Shown here: positions 41,415 through 49,948 of the stretch, in pieces
Layout: the number at the start of each line of letters is the position of its first letter
Position numbering within the stretch: position 1 is the stretch's first letter
Assembly: GCA_028293125.1 (NCBI GenBank)
Contig: JAQGPJ010000051.1
Span: forward strand, 1-64,000
Source of the DNA: Verrucomicrobiales bacterium
Lineage (GTDB): Bacteria; Verrucomicrobiota; Verrucomicrobiia; Verrucomicrobiales; V1-33
Length of the DNA stretch: 64,000 nucleotides
Direction: 5' to 3'
Position numbers and translations under genes: made by a program
Notes under the pieces: model-generated
The model's database searches: none
What the model saw: the letters and a program-made list of their open reading frames with translations, nothing else
Told to the model about the DNA's origin: nothing

Positions 41415-41924
41415 TTACTTTTTGCCCTTTTTGGCCTCGTCCTTTTTGGCGTGGTCACCATGTTCGCAGGTGCAGGCGTACTCCGGGTGGGCACAGGTGG
41501 GACACTGCGTGAGGTTGAGATTGAATCTGGAGCGCACTGGCTTGGCCTTGGCGTCGGCTTTGATCTCCACCACGGTCGGGTAGTCGTTGCCCTCCAGCAC
41601 CGTCTTGTCGGAGACCAGTTTGTCCCCGTCCTTGGTGAAAGTGAGCTTCGTGGGCTTGCTGCGCTCGCCGAGCGTCACCGTCACCACCTGGGCGGCGGGG
41701 GCCACCACTTTATTATCCTCGCCCACGAAACGGATCTCAACCTTCTTGTCCTTGGTCACCAGGAATTCAGCATGGGGCTCCACTTCGGTGAGCAGCTTGC
41801 CACCGGTGGGGCCGGCCTTGGCGGCATGATCATGGTCATGCTCGTCCGCGGCGGTGAGTGGGGATGCCGGGACGAGCCCCAGGATGGCAGCCGCCGCAAG
41901 AGTCAGGATTGATTTCAGTTTCAT
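41415..41924 (-). CDS. Periplasmic His/Cys-rich metal-binding protein
   Basis: 169 aa with a signal peptide (SILTLAAAAILGLVPASPLTAA). The mature N-terminus has D-E-H-D-H-D-H and then GGKLLTEVEPHAEFLV, a block also found at the N-terminus of heavy-metal efflux adaptors. The C-terminus carries CPTCAHPEYACTCEHGDH and a Lys-rich tail, both likely metal ligands. It should bind a soft metal in the periplasm and hand it to the efflux pump encoded upstream. It is the last gene of the leftward cluster, 34 bp after the NHL gene, and followed by a terminator. Metal identity is not known. Confidence 0.75.
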   Translation of the reverse strand: MKLKSILTLAAAAILGLVPASPLTAADEHDHDHAAKAGPTGGKLLTEVEPHAEFLVTKDKKVEIRFVGEDNKVVAPAAQVVTVTLGERSKPTKLTFTKDGDKLVSDKTVLEGNDYPTVVEIKADAKAKPVRSRFNLNLTQCPTCAHPEYACTCEHGDHAKKDEAKKGKK

Positions 41925-41958
41925 GGGAGGTCGGGTTGTTTTGGTTTTGGGTATGGCG

Positions 41959-42927
41959 CTATTTGGTCAGCGCAAATTTATGCAGCCGCCCGAAGGCGCT
42001 CCACTCGCAGATGATCAGGTTGCCGTCCTTGTCGATGGAGGCTCCGTGCGGGGAGTTGGTGATGCCCTCGGTCCACTCGGCGGGCGGCAGGCCGAAGTTG
42101 GCCCGCTGTTTGCCATTCAGGTTGTCGCCCACCTGGGCAGCGATTTCCCCGTTTTTGTCCAGCACCGTCACCCGGCCCTGGAGCTCGGGGAAGATGGCGT
42201 AGTCACCCCGGATATGGACGGCGGCGGGCATGCGCAGGCCAGCCTTGATGACCTTTACAAAGTTGCCGTCCAGATCCCAGTGTTCCACGCGGTCGTTGTT
42301 GCGGTCGCAGACGAGGAGGAGCGGTTTTTCCTGACGGGTGTCAAGGGCGATGCCGTGGCAGGTGTTGAATTTCCCCTCCTCCTTGCCGGGACCCCCGAAA
42401 GCCTTCACGAACTTCCGGTCCTTGTCGAACTTCAGCACATAGTTGGAACCATAGCCGTCAGCAATGAAGATGGCACCGTCGGGCCCCACGGTCACGGCGC
42501 AGGGGTTGAAGCCCTTGCCATCCTTATAGAGGCCGGATTCCTCCGGGGTTTTGATGGACCATTCCTGGTCGCCGTTCAGCCGGATCTTGATGACCTCGTG
42601 ATCCGCGGGACGGGCCGCATAGATGAATTCGGTGCCGTCCTCCTCGCGCAGTTCCAGCGCGTGGATCCGGGTGGGGCCGAAGGCGCGCACGAACTTGCCC
42701 TCGGGCGAGAAGACTACAATGCCGCGCGGGGTGTCCGTGGTCACATAGAACTGGCCGGCCTTGTCGATGGCCACGCCGCCGTGGCAGGGCCCGAGTTGCT
42801 GACTGTCAGGCTGCTCCACGAAAAAATGGGGCGCGTAGGTGAACTTCAGCTCCGCTGCCAGAGTGGCAGCAGCAGTGATGGCCAACGAGACGGCGGTAGT
42901 GAGAAGGCTGGTGAGGATTCGATTCAT
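41959..42927 (-). CDS. Periplasmic NHL-repeat six-bladed propeller protein
   Basis: 322 aa with a signal peptide (LTSLLTTAVSLAITAAATLAA). NHL-type blades are clear: GGVAIDKAGQFYVTTDTPRG, VTVGPDGAIFIADGYGSNYV, HGIALDTRQEKPLLLVCDRNNDRVEHW, HGASIDKDGNLIICEW. Several histidines and Cys at the blade starts (PCHGG, NPCAV, TCHG) recur at like positions and could bind metal, as in peptidylglycine-lyase-like propellers. It is embedded in the metal-efflux cluster between the RND pump and the metal-binding protein. Its exact role is unknown. Confidence 0.85.
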   Translation of the reverse strand: MNRILTSLLTTAVSLAITAAATLAAELKFTYAPHFFVEQPDSQQLGPCHGGVAIDKAGQFYVTTDTPRGIVVFSPEGKFVRAFGPTRIHALELREEDGTEFIYAARPADHEVIKIRLNGDQEWSIKTPEESGLYKDGKGFNPCAVTVGPDGAIFIADGYGSNYVLKFDKDRKFVKAFGGPGKEEGKFNTCHGIALDTRQEKPLLLVCDRNNDRVEHWDLDGNFVKVIKAGLRMPAAVHIRGDYAIFPELQGRVTVLDKNGEIAAQVGDNLNGKQRANFGLPPAEWTEGITNSPHGASIDKDGNLIICEWSAFGRLHKFALTK

Positions 42928-43113
42928 GAATTCTGTGGATGGGATATCTGCGTTATCGGGGGATCGGGTTGAAAAATCACCCCCTCATCAGGCATTAACG
43001 GATTTCATGGGCCTTGGTTTCCGGGAAATTTGCTGACGTGATGGTCCCGGTGGACAAAGGCTGGGACGCTTTCGATTCGGTGAAAATTCAATAACGTTTT
43101 CATGGCGTCAGTG

Positions 43114-46100
43114 TCAGTGGGAGGCGGCGGCATCGAGCCGGATGGACTGGAGAGCGGCTTTCCGGCCCAGCAGCCAGAACATCGCGGGGGTGATGGCCAT
43201 ATCCAGGAGGGTGGAGGAAATCAGCCCTCCCACGATGACCACGGCGACAGGGTGCAGGATCTCCTTCCCCGGCTGGTCCGCCGCCAGCACCAGCGGGATG
43301 AGCCCAATGCCGGCACTGAGGGCAGTCATCAGCACCGGCACCAGCCGCTCCAGGGTGCCGCGGATGATCATGCGGCGGGTGAAGCCCTCCCCCTCATGCT
43401 TCATGAGGTGCAGGTAATGGCTGATCATCATGATGCCGTTGCGGGCCGCCACCCCGCCGACGGCGATGAAGCCCACCAGCGTGGCGATGCTGATGTTGTT
43501 CAGTTTGAGCCAGGTGAACGCCAGCCCGCCCATCAGGGCCAGCGGGATATTCACCAGCACCTGCAGCGCCAGCGAGGCACTGCGGAAGTAGCCGTAAAGC
43601 ATGAGAAACACCGCCCCGAAGACCACGGCGGAGAAAAGGGCGATGCGCTGCGTGGCCTCCTTCTGCGCTTGGAACTCGCCCTCGAAGGTGATGAAGTAGC
43701 CCTCCGGCAGTTTCACTTTGTTTTTCACCTCCTCCCGCAGGCGCTCCACCAGGTTCGTCACGTCCTGCACGGTGGGCTTGATGGCGAGGGCGAAACGGCG
43801 CTGGCTGGCCTCGCGGAAGATGACGTTCGGCCCCTTGGCCTCGCGCACATCCGCCACCAGGGACACGGGAATGCGCTGGCCGCTCTCCGTCTCCACCGGC
43901 AGGGAGGCGATTTTCTCCGGCGAGTCCCGCCACTCCGGCGGCAGCCGCATCACCAGATTCACCGCCCGCTGACCGTCGCGCAGCTCGGCCACCTCCTTGC
44001 CGCCGATGAGCGCGGAGAGCGTGTCATTGAGACTGCCCGGCGTGACCCCATAGGCTTTGGCGCGGTCGCGGTCGGCCTCGATGCGGAGCTGCGGGATGGT
44101 GGAGGTCTGGTCGAGCTTGCAGTCCTCAAAGCCGGGGATGGTTTTGGCGATGGTCTGAATCTCCACCCCAATCCGGCGCAGCGCGTCCAGATCCGGTCCG
44201 AAAATCTTCACCGCCACCGGCGCGGAGACCCCGCTCATCATATGACCGATGCGGTCCGCCAGGGGACCGCCCACCACGGCGAAAATACCGGGCACGGAGC
44301 GCACTTTTTTCGAGATGTCGTCCAGAATCTCCTTCCGGCCGCGTTGCGATAAACCATGCTCCGGGTCGCGGAAATCAACATCGAACTCCGCCGTGCTGAC
44401 CGGCACCACGTGGTCGCCGCGCTCCGCCCGGCCCAGGCGGCGGCCCACCTTGCGCACCTCCGGCACCCTGAGGATCTGCTGCTCGATCATGTCCGAAATC
44501 CGGTTCATCTCGTCCAGCGAGGTGCCGGGCGCGGCGGTGGCGGCCACCAGCGCCGTCTCCTCCTGGAATTTGGGCAGGAAGTCCTTGCCCATGACGGGAT
44601 ACAGCGAAAATGCCGCCGCCAGCAGCACTCCCGCCACCGCCAGGACCACCAGCGGCTGGCTGAGCGCGGCCCGCAGCAGGGTGCGCTCCAGGAGGTTCTT
44701 CATGGCCCGCGTCAGTGGACCGTCCCGGTGCTCATGACCCTCCTTTGGTCTGAGAAGCAGGGAGCACAGCACCGGAATGGCGGTCAGGGAGACCACGAAC
44801 GACGCCACCATGGAGATGATGGTGGCGATGGCGATGGGCGCGAAAAGCCGGCCCTCCACCCCGGTCAGCCCCAGCAACGGCAGGAAGACCAGAATGATGA
44901 GCACGGTGGCGTAGAGGATCGAGTTCCGCACCTCTCCGGAGGCCTTGGCGATGATCTCCAGCCGCGGCCTCGGCACCGCCAGTCCGGCGTTCTCACGCAG
45001 GCGGCGGAAGACATTCTCCACATCCACAATGGCGTCGTCCACCACCATGCCGATGGCCACGGCCAGACCGCCCAGGGTCATGCTGTTGACGCTGATGCCC
45101 AACCATTGGAACACCAGCATGGTGATGCCGAACGACAGCGGCATGGCCATGAGGGTGATGAAGGTCGTGCGGAAGTTCAGCAGGAAGAGGAACAGCACGA
45201 TGGTCACCATGACCGCCCCCTCCACGATGGCGTTCCGCAGGTTTCCGATGGCGTTGTCGATGAAATCCTTCTGCTGGAACAACAGCGTGGTCTCCACTCC
45301 TTTGGGCAGCGTGGCTTTGAGTTCCTCCAGCGCACCGCTGATGGCGGCGGTGAGCTGCCGGGTGTCAAACCCCGGCGCCTTGGTGATGCTCATGATCACA
45401 CCGTAAGTGGAAGTCTTCTCCGGGGCCTGGCTGACCGCCGCATCCCCGCGCATGGGCTCGATGCCCCACTCCACCTTGGCCACGTCGCTGATGGAGACCG
45501 GACGGTCGCCGGCCTTTTTGATGACGGTTTTGGCGATGTCATCCAGATGCACGGTCATGGCCAGATTCCGCACCATGATCTCGGTGGGCCCGGTGCTGAT
45601 GAAGCCGCCGGTGGTGGTCCCCGCCGCTTCGCTCACCGCCTCCTCCAGCTGCGCGAATGTGATGCCGTTGGCCTGCATCCGCCATGGATCCGGCTGGACC
45701 TCGATGCGCTTCACCCCTCCGCCCATGTTGAGGATCTCCGCGATGCCGCCGATGCTCTGCAGCCGGCGCTTGATGGTCCAGTCCGCGATAGTGCGCACCT
45801 CCCGCGGTGGCAGGTAACCGGGCTGACCCTCCTTCAGGGTGCTGCGCACACCCACCAGCAGAATCTCCCCCATCAGCGAAGCCACCGGCGTCATGAAGGG
45901 CTGCACGCCCTCCGGCAGCTCCGCGCTCCGCAGCTTCTCCTGCACCATGGTGCGGGCCCGGTAAATGTCCGTGTCCCAACCGAACTCCGCATACACCAGC
46001 GAGAGCGCCACATCGGAGTTCGAGCGCAGCCGTGTCAGGCCCGTCACCCCCATCAGCGCGCTCTCGATAGGCTGTGTCACCCGGGCCTCCACCTCCTCCG

Positions 46101-46272
46101 GCGCCAGTCCCGGAGATTCCGTCAGGATGATAACCGTGGGTTTTGTCAGGTCCGGCAGCACCTCCACCGGCAGCCGCGTGGCGGTCCGCAGCCCCATGGC
46201 CATCAGAATCAGGGAAAGTCCGATAATGAAGGCGCGGTTCCGCAGCGCCCATTGGATCATTTTATTGAGCAT
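43114..46272 (-). CDS. Heavy-metal efflux RND pump, CusA/CzcA family
   Basis: 1052 aa from ATG 46272, which gives the usual start (MLNKMIQWALRNRAFI); a start 15 codons further up is less like the family. Features: TM1 near residue 12-32, first porter domain opening VEVLPDLTKPTVIILTESPG, APEEVEARVTQPIESAL, TM4 with GMVVDDAIVDVENVFRRL bearing the acidic proton-relay residues, and a second TM bundle with IATLVGFIAVGGVAARNGIM. It exports a divalent or monovalent soft metal across the envelope with the adaptor and TolC proteins encoded upstream. The adaptor gene is separated from it by an antisense MNT gene. Confidence 0.95.
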   Translation of the reverse strand: MLNKMIQWALRNRAFIIGLSLILMAMGLRTATRLPVEVLPDLTKPTVIILTESPGLAPEEVEARVTQPIESALMGVTGLTRLRSNSDVALSLVYAEFGWDTDIYRARTMVQEKLRSAELPEGVQPFMTPVASLMGEILLVGVRSTLKEGQPGYLPPREVRTIADWTIKRRLQSIGGIAEILNMGGGVKRIEVQPDPWRMQANGITFAQLEEAVSEAAGTTTGGFISTGPTEIMVRNLAMTVHLDDIAKTVIKKAGDRPVSISDVAKVEWGIEPMRGDAAVSQAPEKTSTYGVIMSITKAPGFDTRQLTAAISGALEELKATLPKGVETTLLFQQKDFIDNAIGNLRNAIVEGAVMVTIVLFLFLLNFRTTFITLMAMPLSFGITMLVFQWLGISVNSMTLGGLAVAIGMVVDDAIVDVENVFRRLRENAGLAVPRPRLEIIAKASGEVRNSILYATVLIILVFLPLLGLTGVEGRLFAPIAIATIISMVASFVVSLTAIPVLCSLLLRPKEGHEHRDGPLTRAMKNLLERTLLRAALSQPLVVLAVAGVLLAAAFSLYPVMGKDFLPKFQEETALVAATAAPGTSLDEMNRISDMIEQQILRVPEVRKVGRRLGRAERGDHVVPVSTAEFDVDFRDPEHGLSQRGRKEILDDISKKVRSVPGIFAVVGGPLADRIGHMMSGVSAPVAVKIFGPDLDALRRIGVEIQTIAKTIPGFEDCKLDQTSTIPQLRIEADRDRAKAYGVTPGSLNDTLSALIGGKEVAELRDGQRAVNLVMRLPPEWRDSPEKIASLPVETESGQRIPVSLVADVREAKGPNVIFREASQRRFALAIKPTVQDVTNLVERLREEVKNKVKLPEGYFITFEGEFQAQKEATQRIALFSAVVFGAVFLMLYGYFRSASLALQVLVNIPLALMGGLAFTWLKLNNISIATLVGFIAVGGVAARNGIMMISHYLHLMKHEGEGFTRRMIIRGTLERLVPVLMTALSAGIGLIPLVLAADQPGKEILHPVAVVIVGGLISSTLLDMAITPAMFWLLGRKAALQSIRLDAAASH

Positions 46273-46325
46273 GTCAGGCAAAAATGGTGAATTGACGGGC
46301 TTGGCTGCGGCCCGCACTGTGGAGC

Positions 46326-46619
46326 ATGTCCAAACGCGGACTTGTCGCCCTCAACCGCATGGCCATTCTGGCTCTCGCGGCACGGCATGGTCTCGAGGAC
46401 GTCCGGCTCTTCGGGTCCGCCGCCCGCGGTGATGAGCATGCGGCGAGCGATGTGGATCTTTTTGTGAAACGGAAGCCCGGAAGTGATCCCTGGCTGCTGT
46501 ATGATTTCGGGGATGCCGTGAAGGCGCTGCTTGGATGCACGGTGGATGTCATCCCCGACACACCCCTGCTCCGACCCACGCTGCGGGATGATATTCTGAA
46601 GGAGGCTGTGCCTGTATAA
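46326..46619 (+). CDS. Solitary minimal nucleotidyltransferase (MNT) protein
   Basis: 97 aa. The nucleotidyltransferase signature is FGSAARGDEHAASDVDLFV (G-S-x-A-R-G, then D-x-D). Such MNT proteins are usually the antitoxin partner of a HEPN toxin and work by AMP transfer onto the toxin. No HEPN gene follows; the only frames downstream are low quality. It is on the opposite strand from the genes on both sides and lies between the RND pump and its adaptor, so it is antisense to the efflux transcript. It may be a lone accessory insertion, or an orphan whose partner is elsewhere. Confidence 0.85.
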   Translation: MSKRGLVALNRMAILALAARHGLEDVRLFGSAARGDEHAASDVDLFVKRKPGSDPWLLYDFGDAVKALLGCTVDVIPDTPLLRPTLRDDILKEAVPV

Positions 46620-46631
46620 ACCTCAAATGCA

Positions 46632-46677
46632 GCAATGGTTTCCAACCGGGAAACACTGCCTTCGGCACCTTCATTGC
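46632..46677. other. Compact three-stem structure between MNT gene and adaptor gene
   Basis: GCAATG at 46632-46637 pairs with CATTGC at 46672-46677. Inside are two hairpins: GTTTCC at 46638-46643 with GGAAAC at 46649-46654, and TGCC at 46657-46660 with GGCA at 46664-46667. The pieces leave almost no unpaired bases, giving a three-way junction. It could be a terminator for the MNT gene, or an element in the efflux mRNA between adaptor and pump. Confidence 0.4.
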
Positions 46678-46707
46678 AGAGCACCAGCGCTGAAAAAGCG
46701 GCATTGT

Positions 46708-47886
46708 TCATTCCGCGCCCTCCTTTCCCGCCAAAGCCTTGTGCGGTTCCTCCTCAACCGGCCCCTTCCCCCTTTTCACGATCAGTGAAATCAGCAGCAG
46801 CACGAACAGAACCGCCGAGGCATGCCGCCACAGCGGGCTGACACCGCCGCCTCCTCCGGTTTCCGGCGGCAGCCCTGCTTCGGCACGTTTTTTAGCGGCC
46901 TGCTCCGCGAGCTTCGCGGGCGTCAGCTCGCTGCCGTCCTCCGCGTGCTCGTGACCGTGGGCGGCATCCAGCGCCGCCTTCAGGGAAACGGTGCCCCCGC
47001 CGGCAAAGGCCAGAGAATAGGCCCCCTTTGTCACCACCTTGTCGCCGGGCAGCAGGCCGCCGGTGATCTCCACGAACCGGTCGTTGATCTCCCCCACCTC
47101 CACTGGTGTTTTCACAAAAGCGTTTTTCAGACCGAAATCCTCCACATACATAAAGCGCTGCGCGGCATCGCCCTGGAGGGCGGAGCGCGGCACGCTCACC
47201 ACCCCCTCCCGCTCGCTGAGCACCAGAGAGAACTCCGCTCTCATGCCGGGACGCAGAATATGATCAGGATTGCCCACGTGGAAAGCGGCCTCGATGGTGC
47301 CGTTGTCCGCATCCGCGCGCACGCCCAGATGGGCGAGCGTGGCCTCGAATACCTTGTCAGGATGCCCTGTGGCCCGGATATGCGCCTTCTGGCCGGGCTT
47401 CAGGCGGCCCGCCAGATGCTCCGGCACGGCGGCGCTGGCCTCGACCACGCTCAGGTCGTAGATCTCCATGAGGGAATCCTCCGGACTGACCGGCTGGCCG
47501 GGGGCGATTTTCACTTCGGCGATAAAACCGGAAATCGGGGCCTCGATGCGCACCGTGGGTGGTGGATCCCCGGGCTGGCGGCTTTCCACCCACAGCAGTT
47601 CATCCCCGGCCTGGCAGAGAGTGTCCGGCAGGGCCTGCACCGACAAAGCCCGTCCCGGAATACGGCTGCTGACCACCGCCCTGCGGCCCGGCAGCACCTC
47701 AATGCGGCCCAGGGCGAAGGCCGTCTCCTCAAAGGTGGTCTCCTCGGCCTCAATGGTTTCAATGCGGAGGTTTTTGACGCCGGTTTCGTCCAGCACCACG
47801 GTGCTGGCCTGGCGCGCGGCATCCAGAGCCACCGCCCGCAGGGTCCAGACGGCGGTCAGGGTCAGCAGAATAACAGGAATCTTCAT
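46708..47886 (-). CDS. Efflux RND periplasmic adaptor (membrane fusion protein), CzcB/CusB type
   Basis: 392 aa from ATG 47886, with a signal sequence (MKIPVILLTLTAVWTLRAV). Domain order: barrel-sandwich (GRIEVLPGRRAVVSSRIPGR, VRIEAPISGFIAEVKIAPGQ), beta-barrel (AAFHVGNPDHILRPGMRAEF), and membrane-proximal part (VVSVPRSALQGDAAQRFMYVE). It bridges the RND pump and TolC. Odd feature: the C-terminal ~60 residues add a His-rich stretch (HGHEHAEDG), a Glu/Ala helix and a membrane helix (SAVLFVLLLISLIV), so the protein may be anchored at its C-terminus. This lies upstream of the pump but interrupted by an antisense gene. Confidence 0.92.
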   Translation of the reverse strand: MKIPVILLTLTAVWTLRAVALDAARQASTVVLDETGVKNLRIETIEAEETTFEETAFALGRIEVLPGRRAVVSSRIPGRALSVQALPDTLCQAGDELLWVESRQPGDPPPTVRIEAPISGFIAEVKIAPGQPVSPEDSLMEIYDLSVVEASAAVPEHLAGRLKPGQKAHIRATGHPDKVFEATLAHLGVRADADNGTIEAAFHVGNPDHILRPGMRAEFSLVLSEREGVVSVPRSALQGDAAQRFMYVEDFGLKNAFVKTPVEVGEINDRFVEITGGLLPGDKVVTKGAYSLAFAGGGTVSLKAALDAAHGHEHAEDGSELTPAKLAEQAAKKRAEAGLPPETGGGGGVSPLWRHASAVLFVLLLISLIVKRGKGPVEEEPHKALAGKEGAE

Positions 47887-47953
47887 AAAAGGGGAAAACA
47901 GGATGGAAAGAGGATGGGTCAGTCCGTGCGGCGGCGCGGGGTCCTGATAACAG

Positions 47954-49183
47954 TCAGCGCACCCCGCCGAGGGAGCTCCGCAGCCGGGCTTTGGCCAGGT
48001 GGTAGTCACGCAGGGCATTGAGCCGGGCCATTTCAAGTCCCATGCGGCGTTCGCGGGCTCTCATCACGGTGGCGAGGTCGGCCCCGGGGCCCGCCTTCTG
48101 GTAAAGTTCGAGCAGTTTGACCTCCAAATCACGGGCGCGCGGCAGCAGGGTATTGGCCGCCTGATCGTAAATGCGGGCGGCGGCGGTCATCTCCGCGCGG
48201 GCGGTGGCGGCCTCCGCCCGGATCGTGGAGGCCAGGGCGGCGGCCTCCAGGTCAGCGCGGGCGGATGCCGCTTGGGCGGCCTCGATGCGGCCCTCGTTTT
48301 TGTTCCAGAACGGAAGCGGAAGGGAGAACTTGAAGCCCACAAAACCCTCCGTCCGCAGCCCCTCCGGTGCATCCTCGGCCCGCTCCAGCTCCGCCGAGAC
48401 ACCGAATGCGGGATCCTGCCAACGGCTCTTCCGTTCCAGTTCGAGATTCTGTCTGGCGGCCTCGCCGCGCGCCTGAGCGGCCTGATAGTCCGGCCGGTTT
48501 TGAGGATTGGGCCCATTTCCAGCCTCACCACCACCCGCGGGCGGCGGCAGGCTGCCGGCGATCTCCAGCGGCTCGTTGGGAGCCATGCCCAGCAAAGGGC
48601 GGAGTCCTGCGGTGAGAACCGCTTTCTCGCCCTCCAGTTGCTGAAGCCCGATGGCCCCCTGGTGCAGCTCCAACTCCAGCTGTGCGGCGTCCAGGGACGA
48701 TCCTTCGGCCGCCGCGGCGGCTTTGGCGGCGGCTTTGACCATGTCCGCGTTCTGGGCGGTCTGGGCTTTTTTCAGTTCCTGCGCTGCCCGCACCGCCAGC
48801 ACGTTGACGGCCACCGTGCGCACCTGGGCGGCAAGCTGCCGTTCGGCTTCCCGGACCTCCGCGGCGGCGACATCAACTTCGGCCCGCGAAACCGCCTTCT
48901 CCAGACGCAGGCGGTTGGTCAGAGGAAAGCGCTGCATGAAGCCGGCGCTGAACGTGAACTCCCGTCCCCTCACATTGGGCTTCAGTTCGGTTTCGATTTC
49001 AGGATTTGCGGGGCGGCCCGCCTGCAGCAGACGGCCATTGGCCTCCACCACGCTCCAGCGGGCGGCCAGAAGGCCGGGGTTGCGGGAAACCGCCTGCGTG
49101 ACGGCGGCTTCAACCGTGAGATTGGCGGCCTGAAGCACGCCGGCACCACCCAGAAGAAGGGCAGTCAGAAAAATACGGAGCAT
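47954..49183 (-). CDS. TolC-family outer-membrane efflux protein
   Basis: 409 aa from ATG 49183 (start of signal MLRIFLTALLLGGAGVLQA). It begins NLTVEAAVTQAVSRNPGLLAAR, the opening typical of TolC/OEP, and consists of two long helical repeats rich in Ala, Glu and Arg (AEVREAERQLAAQVR, RAEAATARAEMTAAARIYDQ). FKFSLPLPFWNKNEGRI is the usual strand-turn of the barrel part. It forms the outer-membrane channel of the metal-efflux complex and is encoded 67 bp before the adaptor. Confidence 0.9.
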   Translation of the reverse strand: MLRIFLTALLLGGAGVLQAANLTVEAAVTQAVSRNPGLLAARWSVVEANGRLLQAGRPANPEIETELKPNVRGREFTFSAGFMQRFPLTNRLRLEKAVSRAEVDVAAAEVREAERQLAAQVRTVAVNVLAVRAAQELKKAQTAQNADMVKAAAKAAAAAEGSSLDAAQLELELHQGAIGLQQLEGEKAVLTAGLRPLLGMAPNEPLEIAGSLPPPAGGGEAGNGPNPQNRPDYQAAQARGEAARQNLELERKSRWQDPAFGVSAELERAEDAPEGLRTEGFVGFKFSLPLPFWNKNEGRIEAAQAASARADLEAAALASTIRAEAATARAEMTAAARIYDQAANTLLPRARDLEVKLLELYQKAGPGADLATVMRARERRMGLEMARLNALRDYHLAKARLRSSLGGVR

Positions 49184-49304
49184 TGACGTTGAGTTGAGGA
49201 ACAGGATCACGGCGGTCTTTGACCGCACCATGAACCGGATTGATGAACAGCCGCACTGTCCTGACAGACATTTTCTGCGGCGGGGGCCAATCAACCGTCC
49301 CTGC

Positions 49305-49778
49305 TCAGATCAGCATTTCCTGAATGCGCAATTCCGTCACCGCCATCGGCGGCGGGCTGCTCCATCCATCCCGCCGCACCGGCGGAATATCCCGGCCCTC
49401 CAGCGGCACTTTCTCCAGCCAGATCAGCGGGGGCAGCAGGGCGTAGCTTTCCGCCACAAACAAGGGCAGCGGAGCCGCCATGGGCGTGAAAGCCTGGAAA
49501 TCCGCCTCCTGAGTCAGAAATTTATGCCCGTGCTGCTCCGGACAGCCGGACGGCCGGGGGGCGTGGCTTTGAGCATTTGACGCACCCTCACTCTCCGGGC
49601 AGCAGACCGTGTGCTCCATTCCCGCATGGCACTGCGCCGGCAGACAGACCGGCGAAGCCACCGGAGCCGGAGCTCCCACGCATTCACACCAGTAACCCCG
49701 TGAAAGCCCCATCACCTGTGCGGCCAGCAGTGCCATGAGCACAGCCAGGGAGCAGAGGGTTTTGATACGGCGGGACAT
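49305..49778 (-). CDS. Cys/His-rich exported protein at the head of the efflux cluster
   Basis: 157 aa with a signal peptide (IKTLCSLAVLMALLAAQVMG). The next 70 residues are rich in Cys and His (YWCECVGAP, VCLPAQCHAGMEHTVCCPE, GCPEQHGHKF), then a Pro-rich tail. The pattern suggests a periplasmic metal sensor or chaperone for the pump that follows. No family is recognised. It lies about 120 bp upstream of the TolC gene in the same orientation and may start the operon. Confidence 0.7.
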   Translation of the reverse strand: MSRRIKTLCSLAVLMALLAAQVMGLSRGYWCECVGAPAPVASPVCLPAQCHAGMEHTVCCPESEGASNAQSHAPRPSGCPEQHGHKFLTQEADFQAFTPMAAPLPLFVAESYALLPPLIWLEKVPLEGRDIPPVRRDGWSSPPPMAVTELRIQEMLI

Positions 49779-49948
49779 GCGGGGGAAGCAGTGGACGTCT
49801 ATTGCTCTATCTGATAATTTCAGAATTCAAGTGGTTTTTGGATTGAATTTGATTCCCTGACTAAATTTTTCAATCCCCGGATTTCACCGGAATTCAGGTG
49901 CTAAAAACTTTCCGCTGGACTGTTTTCTCCGCTAAACGTCCCTCCTGT
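49779..49948. promoter_or_regulatory. Divergent promoter region, AT-rich
   Basis: A 170-bp AT-rich gap lies between the leftward efflux cluster and the next rightward gene. Poly-purine/pyrimidine patches such as ATTTTTCAATCC are visible, and a run AATTCAAGTGGTTTTTGG near 49826 may hold promoter elements. No operator-like palindrome was identified with confidence. Confidence 0.4.

Noticed and set aside
42928-43113. Weak inverted repeat TGAAAA...TTTTCA after the RND gene as a terminator
   Set aside because: The arms are short and AT-only, with no T-run after the stem; likely chance.
46627-46800. HEPN toxin gene after the MNT protein
   Set aside because: The downstream frame is Arg/Leu/Pro-rich without an R-x4-6-H helix pattern and ends in the adaptor gene. 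No HEPN partner seen.
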